Shown piece after piece: positions 16,491 to 24,218 of a DNA stretch of 64,000 nt; position 1 is the stretch's first letter; every line of letters starts with the position of its first letter. The notes below the pieces were generated by a model. That model saw nothing but the letters and a program-made list of their open reading frames with translations, did not search any database and was not told the origin of the DNA. A program made the translations under genes and the position numbers. This DNA comes from Brevundimonas naejangsanensis (GTDB taxonomy: Bacteria; Pseudomonadota; Alphaproteobacteria; Caulobacterales; Caulobacteraceae). The stretch is from the NCBI RefSeq assembly GCF_003627995.1, contig NZ_CP032707.1, positions 2,284,501 through 2,348,500 on the forward strand, given 5' to 3'.

Positions 16491-17102
16491 ATGAAGTCGC
16501 GCGATCCCTATCATCAGGCGCTCACGGCCCTGGCGGGGTTTGCAGGCGAGGGGCGGTTCGGTCCGGGCATGCCCCTGGTCATCACGAGCCTTGCCGGGGA
16601 GCTGGGATTGAGCCCCACGCCTGTCCGGGAAGCCCTCGCGAGGCTTGCCGGAGAGGGGGTGATAGAGCACTGGCCCGGGCGCGGCTATTTCGCTCCGGGT
16701 CTGGCGGCGAGCGACATCGTCGAGCTCTATGACTATCACCAGCGCCTTGTTTTATGGGCGGTCGACCTGCCTGTCATCGCCTCGAACGCGCTGCCCCTGC
16801 CTCTGGCGGACACCTGGTCGCGGCGCCTGGAACAGGTTTTCGCCCGCGCGGTTTCAGGCGCCGGAAACAGGGTTCTGGCCGGGGCCTTCCGTCTGGCGGC
16901 GGCCCGGCTGCGTCCCGTCCGAGCGGTGGAGGCGACGATCGCTCCTGTACCGCCCTCCCAGGTCGAGCGTCTCGAGGGGCTCCTCGGGGAGGTTGCCGGA
17001 GACGGCTTCCGGGAGGCTGTCAGCCATTATCACCAGGGCAGGATTGAGGCGGCGGAAAGCATAGCTGCCGCCATGAGGCGTGGTGTTGAAAGTATAGATT
17101 GA
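16491..17102 (+). CDS. GntR-family transcriptional regulator
   Basis: The ATG at 16491, preceded by GGGAGAAGG, gives 203 residues. The N-terminal winged helix is clear: MPLVITSLAGELGLSPTPVREALARLAGEGVIEHWPGRGYF, the standard GntR/FadR motif (S-x-x-P-V-R-E-A-L-x-x-L). The C-terminal part is helical and could be a reduced FCD-type effector domain. The gene ends 79 bases before the lasso precursor on the same strand and is the nearest regulator, so control of the lasso operon is a reasonable inference. Its stop codon lies inside an inverted repeat. Confidence 0.82.
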   Translation: MKSRDPYHQALTALAGFAGEGRFGPGMPLVITSLAGELGLSPTPVREALARLAGEGVIEHWPGRGYFAPGLAASDIVELYDYHQRLVLWAVDLPVIASNALPLPLADTWSRRLEQVFARAVSGAGNRVLAGAFRLAAARLRPVRAVEATIAPVPPSQVERLEGLLGEVAGDGFREAVSHYHQGRIEAAESIAAAMRRGVESID

Positions 17103-17115
17103 ATATAGCTTTCAA
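17086..17115 (+). promoter_or_regulatory. AT-rich inverted repeat upstream of the lasso precursor
   Basis: TTGAAAG at 17086-17092 is repeated inverted as CTTTCAA at 17109-17115, with a 16-nt AT-rich centre containing TATAGAT (17093-17099), a possible -10 element. It overlaps the stop codon of the GntR-type gene and is the only AT-rich patch upstream of the lasso genes. It is likely promoter and/or operator for the lasso operon. Confidence 0.5.
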
Positions 17116-17145
17116 ATAGGCCGGAGAAGCCGCTTCCTTGCGGGG

Positions 17146-17164
17146 CCGGCGCATTTCGCGCCGG
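17146..17164 (+). promoter_or_regulatory. hairpin in the lasso leader mRNA
   Basis: CCGGCGC, a 5-nt loop, then GCGCCGG, ending 5 bases before the AGGAGG ribosome binding site (17169-17174) of the precursor gene. It could stabilise the transcript or modulate translation. Confidence 0.4.
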
Positions 17165-17181
17165 AACCAGGAGGTAATGTC

Positions 17182-17418
17182 ATGTTGAAGACCCTCTCCG
17201 GCCTGATCCGTCTCGGATCGGCCGCCGTCGAGACCCGCGCCGAGGATGAATTCGGCAAGTCCGAGCTCAATCCCGTCTATCGCTATGACGACCTCGGCGT
17301 CCGCGCCGATGTCGTCCCTCTCGGCGCCGCCGGGAAACAGACGCGGGCTGACTCCATCGAAGGCCACCTCGAGCTCATCCCGGTCCAGCGCTGGGAAATG
17401 ACCGGCGCGAGCCGCTGA
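17182..17418 (+). CDS. lasso peptide precursor with two apparent leader-core cassettes
   Basis: The 78-residue product follows a perfect AGGAGG. Residues 8-19 (LIRLGSAAVETR) match the leader end of astexin-type precursors, which as I recall have a LGxASxETR ending with Thr at -2. A first core would start at Ala20 with Glu28 at ring position 9 and end near Asp43 (DDLGVRAD, like the tails of astexins). Residues 47-55 (LGAAGKQTR) then repeat the leader end, and a second core would run from Ala56 to Arg78, again with Glu at position 9 (Glu64). The two units align without gaps as LG-A---TRA----G--EL-PV-R. The B and C genes follow. That both cores are matured is inference. Confidence 0.85.
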   Translation: MLKTLSGLIRLGSAAVETRAEDEFGKSELNPVYRYDDLGVRADVVPLGAAGKQTRADSIEGHLELIPVQRWEMTGASR

Positions 17419-17474
17419 AACGAGGGAGGACGTCGCCCTGTCGGCGGCGTCCTCACGTCCGTGGGGAGGTCGGG

Positions 17475-18113
17475 ATGACCCCTGTGTTGAAGGCGGGTGT
17501 TCACGCCGCCGCGGTGGGCGACGCCCTGATCCTGCTGGACCTGGTCGGGGACGGCTATCTCTGCCTGCCAGGCGCGGGCGCCGCGACAACAGTGACGGAG
17601 GATGGCGCTGTCGAGGTGACGGACGCCGCGACCGCGGAGGTTCTTCGGCAGGCCGGCCTTCTGGGGGCGAGGCCAGTTTCGCCGCCTGCGCCCTTGCCGG
17701 GCAGGCCTTCTGCGACGGTCATCCATGATCCGCCAGGACGCCGGCCCGATCCGGCGATGTGGCTCCAGGGACTTGAAGCAGCGCTGGCTGTGCGGAGGGG
17801 CCGCAAGCGGGGCGGGGTGAGCGATTATCTGGCTCTGGCGGGCCCCCGGGGCGGCGACCGGAGCCCGGGCCGCGTCGTCGAGGCGGCGCGCGCCTTCTGG
17901 CGCATGGCGCCCTGGTTGCCGATCGAGGGCGAATGCCTGGTCAGATCGGCCCTTCTGATGCGTTTCCTCTCACGCCGTGGTCTGGAGGCTGACTGGGTCT
18001 TCGGCGTCCGGCTATGGCCCTTCATGGCGCACTGCTGGGTGCAGCTCGACGAGCTCTGTCTCAATGACGATGTCGAACGCCTTGCCGCCTATACCCCGAT
18101 CTACTGCCGATGA
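17475..18113 (+). CDS. lasso peptide leader peptidase (B protein: RRE plus transglutaminase-like protease)
   Basis: The 212-residue protein has an N-terminal PqqD-like recognition element (about 1-70, VGDALILLDLVGDGYLCLPG). A C-terminal transglutaminase-like cysteine protease domain follows: Cys in EGECLVRSALLMRFL (about 155), His in PFMAHCWVQLDE, and the Asp in LNDDVERL near the end. It binds the leader, removes it after the Thr(-2) site and hands the core to the cyclase. The two functions are fused, as in most proteobacterial clusters. Its stop overlaps the cyclase start (ATGA). Two leader-like sites in the precursor would require two cleavages. Confidence 0.93.
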   Translation: MTPVLKAGVHAAAVGDALILLDLVGDGYLCLPGAGAATTVTEDGAVEVTDAATAEVLRQAGLLGARPVSPPAPLPGRPSATVIHDPPGRRPDPAMWLQGLEAALAVRRGRKRGGVSDYLALAGPRGGDRSPGRVVEAARAFWRMAPWLPIEGECLVRSALLMRFLSRRGLEADWVFGVRLWPFMAHCWVQLDELCLNDDVERLAAYTPIYCR

Positions 18114-19858
18114 AACCGTCAGATCACGGCTATATGGTCATCCACTCCGGCGGGTCGGGCCCGGCGGATCGGGCTGTTCTCGCAGCCGGACGAAGGGGCC
18201 TTGAAAGGGCAGGCTGGCGCTCCGCCCTGGCAATTGACGACATTGAGGTTTTCGTCGGGCCGCTTCGGGCGCCCAGGGTTCGCCAGGTCCATCTTCGCTG
18301 CATTCTGATCGGCGACTATCGGCCTCACCGCCAGGCCTTGTCCGCCCTGATCGGCGGCAGTCGCAGCGCTCGCCAGCTTGCCCGGGCGGCTGTCGGCGGA
18401 GGATGGGGGCGCTACGTTCTGATCTGGCGTACCGACGCGGGCGAGCTCGCCGTGCTTCGCGATCCGGGAGGGGCGGTCGACTGTCTCGTCTGGAGCCGTG
18501 GCGGATTAAGACTGGCTGCGGACCAGCCGCCGCCCGAGGCGGACGTCCTTCTTCCCGATGACCTGGCCATCGACTGGGAGCGCCTCGGCGAGATAGCCGG
18601 CCAGCCGGGGCTGGCGAGCGACCAGCCGCCGCTGCTCGGCCTGACCGCGGTCGCGCCGGGAGAGTATGCGCTGTTGAAAGGCGGTCCTGTTCGTGAGGCG
18701 GTGTGGACCCCGGCCGATATCTGGAGGACGCGCCGCTCCGATCCCTCGCCGGAGGCCCTCCGGTCTGTGGTGGATGCGGCGGTGGCGGCCGAGACCGAAG
18801 GCTATGAACGCCTGGTCGGGGAGATGTCCGGCGGCCTGGACTCCGCTGTCGTCTCCAGCAGCCTCGCCGCGAGCGGCGAAGCAGGGAGAGTCAGTTTCGT
18901 CAACTACTACGGGGATTGGGCCGAGGGAGATGAACGCGCCTATGCCGAGGCGAACGCCCGCTTGAGCGGACTGTCGCTCGAGGTCGTGAGAAAGCCTGTC
19001 GCCCCCATCACGCCCGCGCTCCTGGAGCCTCTCGGGCAGGGCCTGCGCCCGGCGCTGCACGGGGTTGACGCTGCCTATGATCGTGACATGGCGGACCGGC
19101 TGACGGCGGCCGGAGCCACGGGACTTCTGACCGGCCAGGGCGGGGATGCGGTCTTCTTCCAGGCGCCCGACCCCCGCGTGGCTGTCGATCGCCGCCGGCG
19201 ACGGGGCTGGAAAGGATTTGAACCGGCCTACTGGGCCGAGGTCGGTCGATGGACGCGGCATTCAGCATGGACAGTCGCCGGGCTGGCGCTGGCGCCCCGG
19301 CGCGCCGTTTCGGGGAAGGGCCGACGTCACCCCTGGCTGGAGGATTGCGACGATCTTCCGCCGGGCAAGCGCGGCCAGATCCTTCGTCTGGCGAATTGTC
19401 AGCTGTTCCGCGGGGACTGTCTGCGGGCGAGAGCGGCTGATCTCATACATCCGCTGCTCAGCCAGCCCGTCATGGAGCATGTTCTGGCCGTGCCGTCGGA
19501 TCTGCTGCTGGCCGGGGTCCGGGATCGCGGGCTTGCGCGTCTGGCCTTCGCTGATCGCCTTCCTGAGATGATCACCGGGCGACGGGACAAGGGCGATCTC
19601 AGCGCCTTCTATGGCCATGTAGTTCTGTCGAGCCTGCCGGAGCTGCGTCCCTTCCTTCAGGAGGGCAGGCTGGCGGAGCGCGGCATTCTGGATCGGGACA
19701 GTCTCGGTCGCGACCTCGAACCTGACAGGCTCATGTGGGCCGCTGACGGCAATCGGCCCCTCTTGCTGGCGGTGCTGGAGACCTGGGCACGCCAATGGGA
19801 AGATCGGATAGGCCGGCGGAGGATGGAGGCGGAACCAGATACGCTCCATGGAGCGTAG
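18110..19858 (+). CDS. lasso peptide macrolactam synthetase (C protein, asparagine-synthase-like)
   Basis: The 582-residue protein resembles asparagine synthetase B. It has an N-terminal glutaminase-like fold without the catalytic N-terminal Cys, and the ATP-pyrophosphatase loop SGGLDS is at about residues 240-245 (VGEMSGGLDSAVVSSSLA). LTGQGGDAVFF follows at about 343. It adenylates the ring carboxylate (position 9 Glu here) and closes the isopeptide bond with the N-terminal amine. Gene order precursor-B-C is standard. No ABC exporter gene follows; the next gene is convergent. Confidence 0.94.
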   Translation: MKPSDHGYMVIHSGGSGPADRAVLAAGRRGLERAGWRSALAIDDIEVFVGPLRAPRVRQVHLRCILIGDYRPHRQALSALIGGSRSARQLARAAVGGGWGRYVLIWRTDAGELAVLRDPGGAVDCLVWSRGGLRLAADQPPPEADVLLPDDLAIDWERLGEIAGQPGLASDQPPLLGLTAVAPGEYALLKGGPVREAVWTPADIWRTRRSDPSPEALRSVVDAAVAAETEGYERLVGEMSGGLDSAVVSSSLAASGEAGRVSFVNYYGDWAEGDERAYAEANARLSGLSLEVVRKPVAPITPALLEPLGQGLRPALHGVDAAYDRDMADRLTAAGATGLLTGQGGDAVFFQAPDPRVAVDRRRRRGWKGFEPAYWAEVGRWTRHSAWTVAGLALAPRRAVSGKGRRHPWLEDCDDLPPGKRGQILRLANCQLFRGDCLRARAADLIHPLLSQPVMEHVLAVPSDLLLAGVRDRGLARLAFADRLPEMITGRRDKGDLSAFYGHVVLSSLPELRPFLQEGRLAERGILDRDSLGRDLEPDRLMWAADGNRPLLLAVLETWARQWEDRIGRRRMEAEPDTLHGA

Positions 19859-19883
19859 AGCCGGTGCGCGAGCCGCATGCCGG

Positions 19884-20801
19884 TCAGTTTTCGGAATAGA
19901 GGGCGGCGAGGAGCTTCCGAAGCTCGGCTTCACGTCGCTCCGGGTCGAGCGCGGCGAGCTTCTGCATGCGGAACTGCACGGCCGGCAGGTCGGCCACATG
20001 CGTCGGGCCGAGCAGGGACCAGTCAGGCTCTCCGCGCTTGAACGAGATGAGGAACCGGCGATGTTCCTCGGGCATGTCGCCGACCATGATCGCAATGAGC
20101 TTCTCGCGGACATCGAGCAGCGTCCGGAGGGGCGTGTCGTCGGCAGTCATCCCGACGAATTCCTGATCGTATTTCTGGACCAGATCGCGCCGGCGAGGGG
20201 CGAGGATCGTGTTCAGCGCCCTGGCGCTGCTGAGCAGGTAGGCGATGAAGGCCTGGCGGAGATCATCACTGACTCCTTCGTTCTCGAGCAGCAGCTTGAC
20301 GTCATAGAGATCGCGGGGGTGCTGGCGATCGAGCGCGGCCACGATCTTGCCGGCGTAGAGATCCGGCTGTGAAACCACCCAGGTTTCAGCGAAGCCGTAT
20401 TTCTCCTCCACCGCGTCCGTGACGCGCATGAGCGCGGGTTCGTAGACCACGCCGCGCATCACGGGGGTGACCTCGATCTTGATCGCGGCGCCGGCCTGGA
20501 CGTTGAGGCGTTCGATATAACCTTCGGCAGAGCGTTGCGCCGCAACCTGGGCGCCCCGGATGCTCGTCATGATATTGCCGGTGATCCGGGTGAGACCTGC
20601 TTCAATTCCCCGGATGGCCTCTTCCCAGGGTTGGATGGGCAGGTAGGTGAGGTCGAGATCGACCGACAGGCGTGGGAAATCCCTTACGAACAGATTGATC
20701 GCCGTGCCTCCCTTGAGGGCGAAATCCCTTTCCTCGGCCAGAACCGGCAGGATGCGCACCAGGAGGGCGACCTGCCGTTCATAGGTCTCACGCGGGGCCA
20801 T
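19884..20801 (-). CDS. AbiEii/AbiGii-family nucleotidyltransferase toxin
   Basis: The 305-residue protein has the nucleotidyltransferase signature FALKGGTAINLFVRDFPRLSVDLDLTYLP near residues 27-55 (GG-x-A and the D-x-D pair). The AbiEii pattern follows, including DLYAGKIVAALDRQHPRDLYDVKLLLE. AbiE toxins are GTP-dependent nucleotidyltransferases of type IV toxin-antitoxin systems and abort phage infection. It overlaps the cognate antitoxin gene by 14 bases. It is convergent with the lasso cyclase, 25 bases away, and separates the lasso genes from the isopeptidase operon. Confidence 0.92.
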   Translation of the reverse strand: MAPRETYERQVALLVRILPVLAEERDFALKGGTAINLFVRDFPRLSVDLDLTYLPIQPWEEAIRGIEAGLTRITGNIMTSIRGAQVAAQRSAEGYIERLNVQAGAAIKIEVTPVMRGVVYEPALMRVTDAVEEKYGFAETWVVSQPDLYAGKIVAALDRQHPRDLYDVKLLLENEGVSDDLRQAFIAYLLSSARALNTILAPRRRDLVQKYDQEFVGMTADDTPLRTLLDVREKLIAIMVGDMPEEHRRFLISFKRGEPDWSLLGPTHVADLPAVQFRMQKLAALDPERREAELRKLLAALYSEN

Positions 20802-21645
20802 CGAGATCCTCCGGCACCGTGATCATGAACTGCGGATCGAGTTTTCCGCCCTCGACCAGCACACGCTTGCCCGAGCCGAGATCGAAGGTCTGCGGATCGA
20901 GGTGCTTCAGCCAGCGATGATTGTGCCGGAAGGCGAAGAAGAAGAAGAGGCGCTTCACCTTGATGCTCCTGCAGTCATGCAGAAGCCTGGTCAGCCGGCG
21001 CGGGCTGAGCGTCGCCAGTCCCTCCATCATCTTGTCCACCTGGTGGAAGCTCTCCTTCTTCGGAAGCTGGTCCAGCATTTCCAGAATGGCGCGCTCGGGC
21101 GTCGAGACCGTCAGCGGCCATTCAAAATGGCCCCAGGGGATCTGTTTCGTGCTTCCGTGGATCGGGTCATTGCTGCCGCCCCTGTTGTCCATGACGTGCC
21201 AGGCGAGGCTCGTCAGTCCAGTCGTGGCAGGCTCGTTGCGAAACAGCCTCTGGCTGTTGTGGTAGGAAAAGCGAACGCCGAGGTTCAGCTTCCCTACCCA
21301 CCTTGGCAAGGGTTCGGGGCCATACAGATGCACCTCCCGAACGTCAGCAGAGAGGTAGTGGCTGAATCCCTGGAGCTCCAGGGCGGTTCTTCCTCCCACC
21401 AGGAAGGCCTGGTTGAGGATGGTCTGCAGGGAAATCACCACCTGTTCCCAGCCCAGGACGCCGCGTGGCCGCCGGTAGACGCTGCGCGCCGGCTGTTCCA
21501 GCCAGCCTGCGGAGACGTACTGGCTCCGCAGCGCCGAGGAATAGCCATGCTCGTTCATCCACGTCGAGTCGACCAGCAACCCTTCCGGGAGGCGGGATAT
21601 GAGCTGGTTCAGCTTTCCTTCAACTTGCATAGTCATGCTTAGCAT
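20788..21645 (-). CDS. AbiEi-family antitoxin
   Basis: The 285-residue protein has a winged-helix N-terminus (INQLISRLPEGLLVDSTWMNEHGYSSALRSQYVSAGWLEQPARSVYRRP region). The AbiEi C-terminal pattern follows, with GGRTALELQGFSHYL, VSTPERAILEMLDQLP and a basic KVKRLFFFFAFRHNHRW segment. The antitoxin represses its own promoter in this family; the sequence upstream of 21645 is AT-rich. Three Met codons within the first six residues leave the exact start open. It is followed directly by the toxin gene. Confidence 0.88.
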   Translation of the reverse strand: MLSMTMQVEGKLNQLISRLPEGLLVDSTWMNEHGYSSALRSQYVSAGWLEQPARSVYRRPRGVLGWEQVVISLQTILNQAFLVGGRTALELQGFSHYLSADVREVHLYGPEPLPRWVGKLNLGVRFSYHNSQRLFRNEPATTGLTSLAWHVMDNRGGSNDPIHGSTKQIPWGHFEWPLTVSTPERAILEMLDQLPKKESFHQVDKMMEGLATLSPRRLTRLLHDCRSIKVKRLFFFFAFRHNHRWLKHLDPQTFDLGSGKRVLVEGGKLDPQFMITVPEDLDGPA

Positions 21646-21800
21646 ATTGGCACATTTCCAAACCGACAGAAAGTTTGAATTCCATTCCTTTTGCTAAGTC
21701 AGACTTTCCGGTTTTGGCCATGGTCAAACCATCCGCTCTTTCCCATTCCGCGCGACGGCATATCGAGGGACCCGTCTGTTCAAGCCGGACAGGCGGTGCA

Positions 21801-24218
21801 TTAGCGGACCGGGGCGAGCTCGCGGTCATCCGGATGGGGGGCGAGATATCGGTCAAGCCATTCGAGGATCCTGGCGTGCAGGTCCCTTAGATTGCCCGGG
21901 CTGAAGTAGGTGTGGCCTTCGCCGTAATAGGTCACGAGACCCGCTTCCCGGTTCTGACGATAGAGAGAGCTGAACAGGGCGCCCATGCGTGGCGTGTCGA
22001 GGTCGGATTCGATCAGCAGGGCTGGAGTGCGGATCCTCTCGACCTGGTAGAGGGGGCTGGCCTCGACATAGGCCCGGGGCATCGCCGCGAAATCGCCGAT
22101 CGACGCCTGACCTGTCTCTCCCCAGCCGATCATCTGCCCGACAGGAACGCCTTCCTCGGGCGCGACACGAAAGAACGGCGGAAGCTGCATTGACAGGCTG
22201 AGATCCGGATAGCCGTTCGAGGCTATGACCGCGCTGAAGCGGTCGCTCTGGGCGACGGCGCTGAGAACCCCGTAGCCGCCGAAGCTGTGACCGATGAGGG
22301 CGATGCGCTGCGGGTCGACGAACCCCAGCTCGCCGGCGGCGTCGACAGCGGCCAGGATCCGGTCCGCGATCCCGGCGGCGGGACGGCTTTCACCGGGAGC
22401 CATGGGAAGGCTGACGACGAGGACGGCATAGCCCGCGGCGGCGATCACTGCGGGATTGTTCTGCAGACGGGCCCCGCCGGGCATAAGGGCGGCGGGCGCG
22501 GTGCGCGGCGCGGATCCCGGGTAGACCTCGACGACCACAGGGGGAGGGACTTCCGGCTCGGGACCCGGAGGCAGAAGAAGCCAGCTCGTGAGGTGCTGGC
22601 CGTCCGGACCCCGGTGCGGCACGGCGACGATGCGTCCCCAGTCTATATCGCGCCATCCGGCGTTGACCTCGGCCAGGAGCGTGACGCCTTCCATCGTTCT
22701 CAGGAGGACCCCGCCCGTTCCCTGGTCCAGGCGACGCCTGGTCACGAGGAAGTCGGCGTTCGGGCTGACGGCGAGGATGGTTTCGTCCCCTGCAAAAGGG
22801 GGCAGGCAGGCGGGTTCAGGCTTTCGAAGGTACGACAGGCAGGTCTGGTCGACCAGGGTGCGGGCGCCCAGGACGAGAGGAGAAGGATTCCATCGTGCAG
22901 GATTGCCCAGGTCGACGCTTTCGCCCTGGTCGCGAAGCTGGCCACGCGCCAGCAGCGGTCCTCCGGGTGCGAGGCTGTAGACGCCGTCGGCGCGCTGGAC
23001 GGCCGCCCGCCCGTTGAGTTGTACGATGCGCTCGTTCGGCTCCTTCACCGGTACGGGGCGTCGGCCGGATGCGTCGGGTGTCGCCCAGACGCGGTCCCCT
23101 TCGGCGGTCCTTGCCTGGACAAGCGGCCGGGCGCCGTCCCAGCTCGCCAGGGCAACGGCGACGCCATCCCAGGTGCGCTGGATCCATGGCTTCATCCGGC
23201 CGAGATCCAGCGCCCGGGAACGTCCCCCGGGCGACACCGTCCAGAAGCGGCCGTCATCGTCGAAGTCGCCGCCCGGAGGGCGACCGAAGACGATCAGTTC
23301 GCTGGAATCTGGCGACCATGTCATCAGATACATGGCCAGATCCTGGTCGGGCAGGGGACTGAGCACGGCGCCTGTGTCGAGGGCGACGAGGCGGAGACGC
23401 CGCCGCCGGTAAGGATCGCCGACCCGGACCAGGCGATCCGGCCGGGGCTGCAGATCCTCGGCGTCTTCCAGCAGGGCGGCGTGACGGCCGTCTGGCGAGA
23501 GCCGAAGATCGAACCACTCCCCACGGGCCAGAAGCCGCGGCGTTCCGGTGAGAACGTCGAGGGCGACGAGGGTCGAGGGTTCGACGGTGGTCCGGGACTG
23601 GCGGCTCTGACCGCTGGGGATGTAGACGGCGCTGGAGCCGTGGCCGCTTGCGGCCGTACGCCACAACCTCTCCACCCTCTGCTGAACCTTGAACCCGACC
23701 CGCATTGAAACGGGCGGATCGTGGCGTGGCCGGGCGATGAAGATGAGTTCCGTCGCCGAGCGCCAGGCGACCGTCTGGCCGAACTGGATCATCTCCGGAG
23801 TGAACGGCGTCCAGATCGTCTCCCCGGTCGCAAGCGTGAGGACGCCGAGCTGCAGGTCGTCGGCCGTCACGCGAAAGACGGCCATGCGGGCGCCGTCCGG
23901 TGAAAAGGGACCGCTGATATAGCCGGCCTCCTGGCTGACGGCGGCCAGCCGGATCGGCGCCCCGGTCCGGTCTACGCGGTGAAGCTCGAGATCGCTCAGG
24001 AGGGCGCCGGTCATGGTGGCCAGGGCGTAGGTTCCCGCCTGGTCGTACGGGCGCTGGCGCTCGATCGCGACCCACTTTCCGTCCGGACTGATCCGGGTCG
24101 TTCCCACATCCTCGTGGCGAAGCAGGTCGTTGATCGTGAAGGGACGCGGCGTCTGGGCGCCGGCCGGCCATGCGGCCGTTGTCGCCAGCAGAAGGGCAAG
24201 TATCGCGCGCCGCATCAC
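21801..24218 (-). CDS. lasso peptide isopeptidase (AtxE2-like serine hydrolase)
   Basis: The 805-residue secreted protein begins with a signal peptide (MMRRAILALLLATTAAWPAGAQ). It then has a beta-propeller-like region (repeated SPDGxxxA/I motifs) and a C-terminal prolyl-oligopeptidase-type hydrolase. The triad candidates are Ser645 in GHSFGGYG, Asp739 or Asp741 in ESDLDTPRMG, and His769 in GEGHTYF. AtxE-type isopeptidases cut the macrolactam bond of their own lasso peptide in the periplasm. Its linkage with a TonB receptor and FecI/FecR is known for such clusters. Start and stop overlap the receptor gene by 4 bases. It should act on one or both cores of the nearby precursor. Confidence 0.9.
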   Translation of the reverse strand: MMRRAILALLLATTAAWPAGAQTPRPFTINDLLRHEDVGTTRISPDGKWVAIERQRPYDQAGTYALATMTGALLSDLELHRVDRTGAPIRLAAVSQEAGYISGPFSPDGARMAVFRVTADDLQLGVLTLATGETIWTPFTPEMIQFGQTVAWRSATELIFIARPRHDPPVSMRVGFKVQQRVERLWRTAASGHGSSAVYIPSGQSRQSRTTVEPSTLVALDVLTGTPRLLARGEWFDLRLSPDGRHAALLEDAEDLQPRPDRLVRVGDPYRRRRLRLVALDTGAVLSPLPDQDLAMYLMTWSPDSSELIVFGRPPGGDFDDDGRFWTVSPGGRSRALDLGRMKPWIQRTWDGVAVALASWDGARPLVQARTAEGDRVWATPDASGRRPVPVKEPNERIVQLNGRAAVQRADGVYSLAPGGPLLARGQLRDQGESVDLGNPARWNPSPLVLGARTLVDQTCLSYLRKPEPACLPPFAGDETILAVSPNADFLVTRRRLDQGTGGVLLRTMEGVTLLAEVNAGWRDIDWGRIVAVPHRGPDGQHLTSWLLLPPGPEPEVPPPVVVEVYPGSAPRTAPAALMPGGARLQNNPAVIAAAGYAVLVVSLPMAPGESRPAAGIADRILAAVDAAGELGFVDPQRIALIGHSFGGYGVLSAVAQSDRFSAVIASNGYPDLSLSMQLPPFFRVAPEEGVPVGQMIGWGETGQASIGDFAAMPRAYVEASPLYQVERIRTPALLIESDLDTPRMGALFSSLYRQNREAGLVTYYGEGHTYFSPGNLRDLHARILEWLDRYLAPHPDDRELAPVR

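Noticed and set aside
17020..17589. Minus-strand frame across the lasso precursor
   Set aside because: It has no recognised motif, and the plus-strand precursor has an AGGAGG site and the B/C genes behind it.
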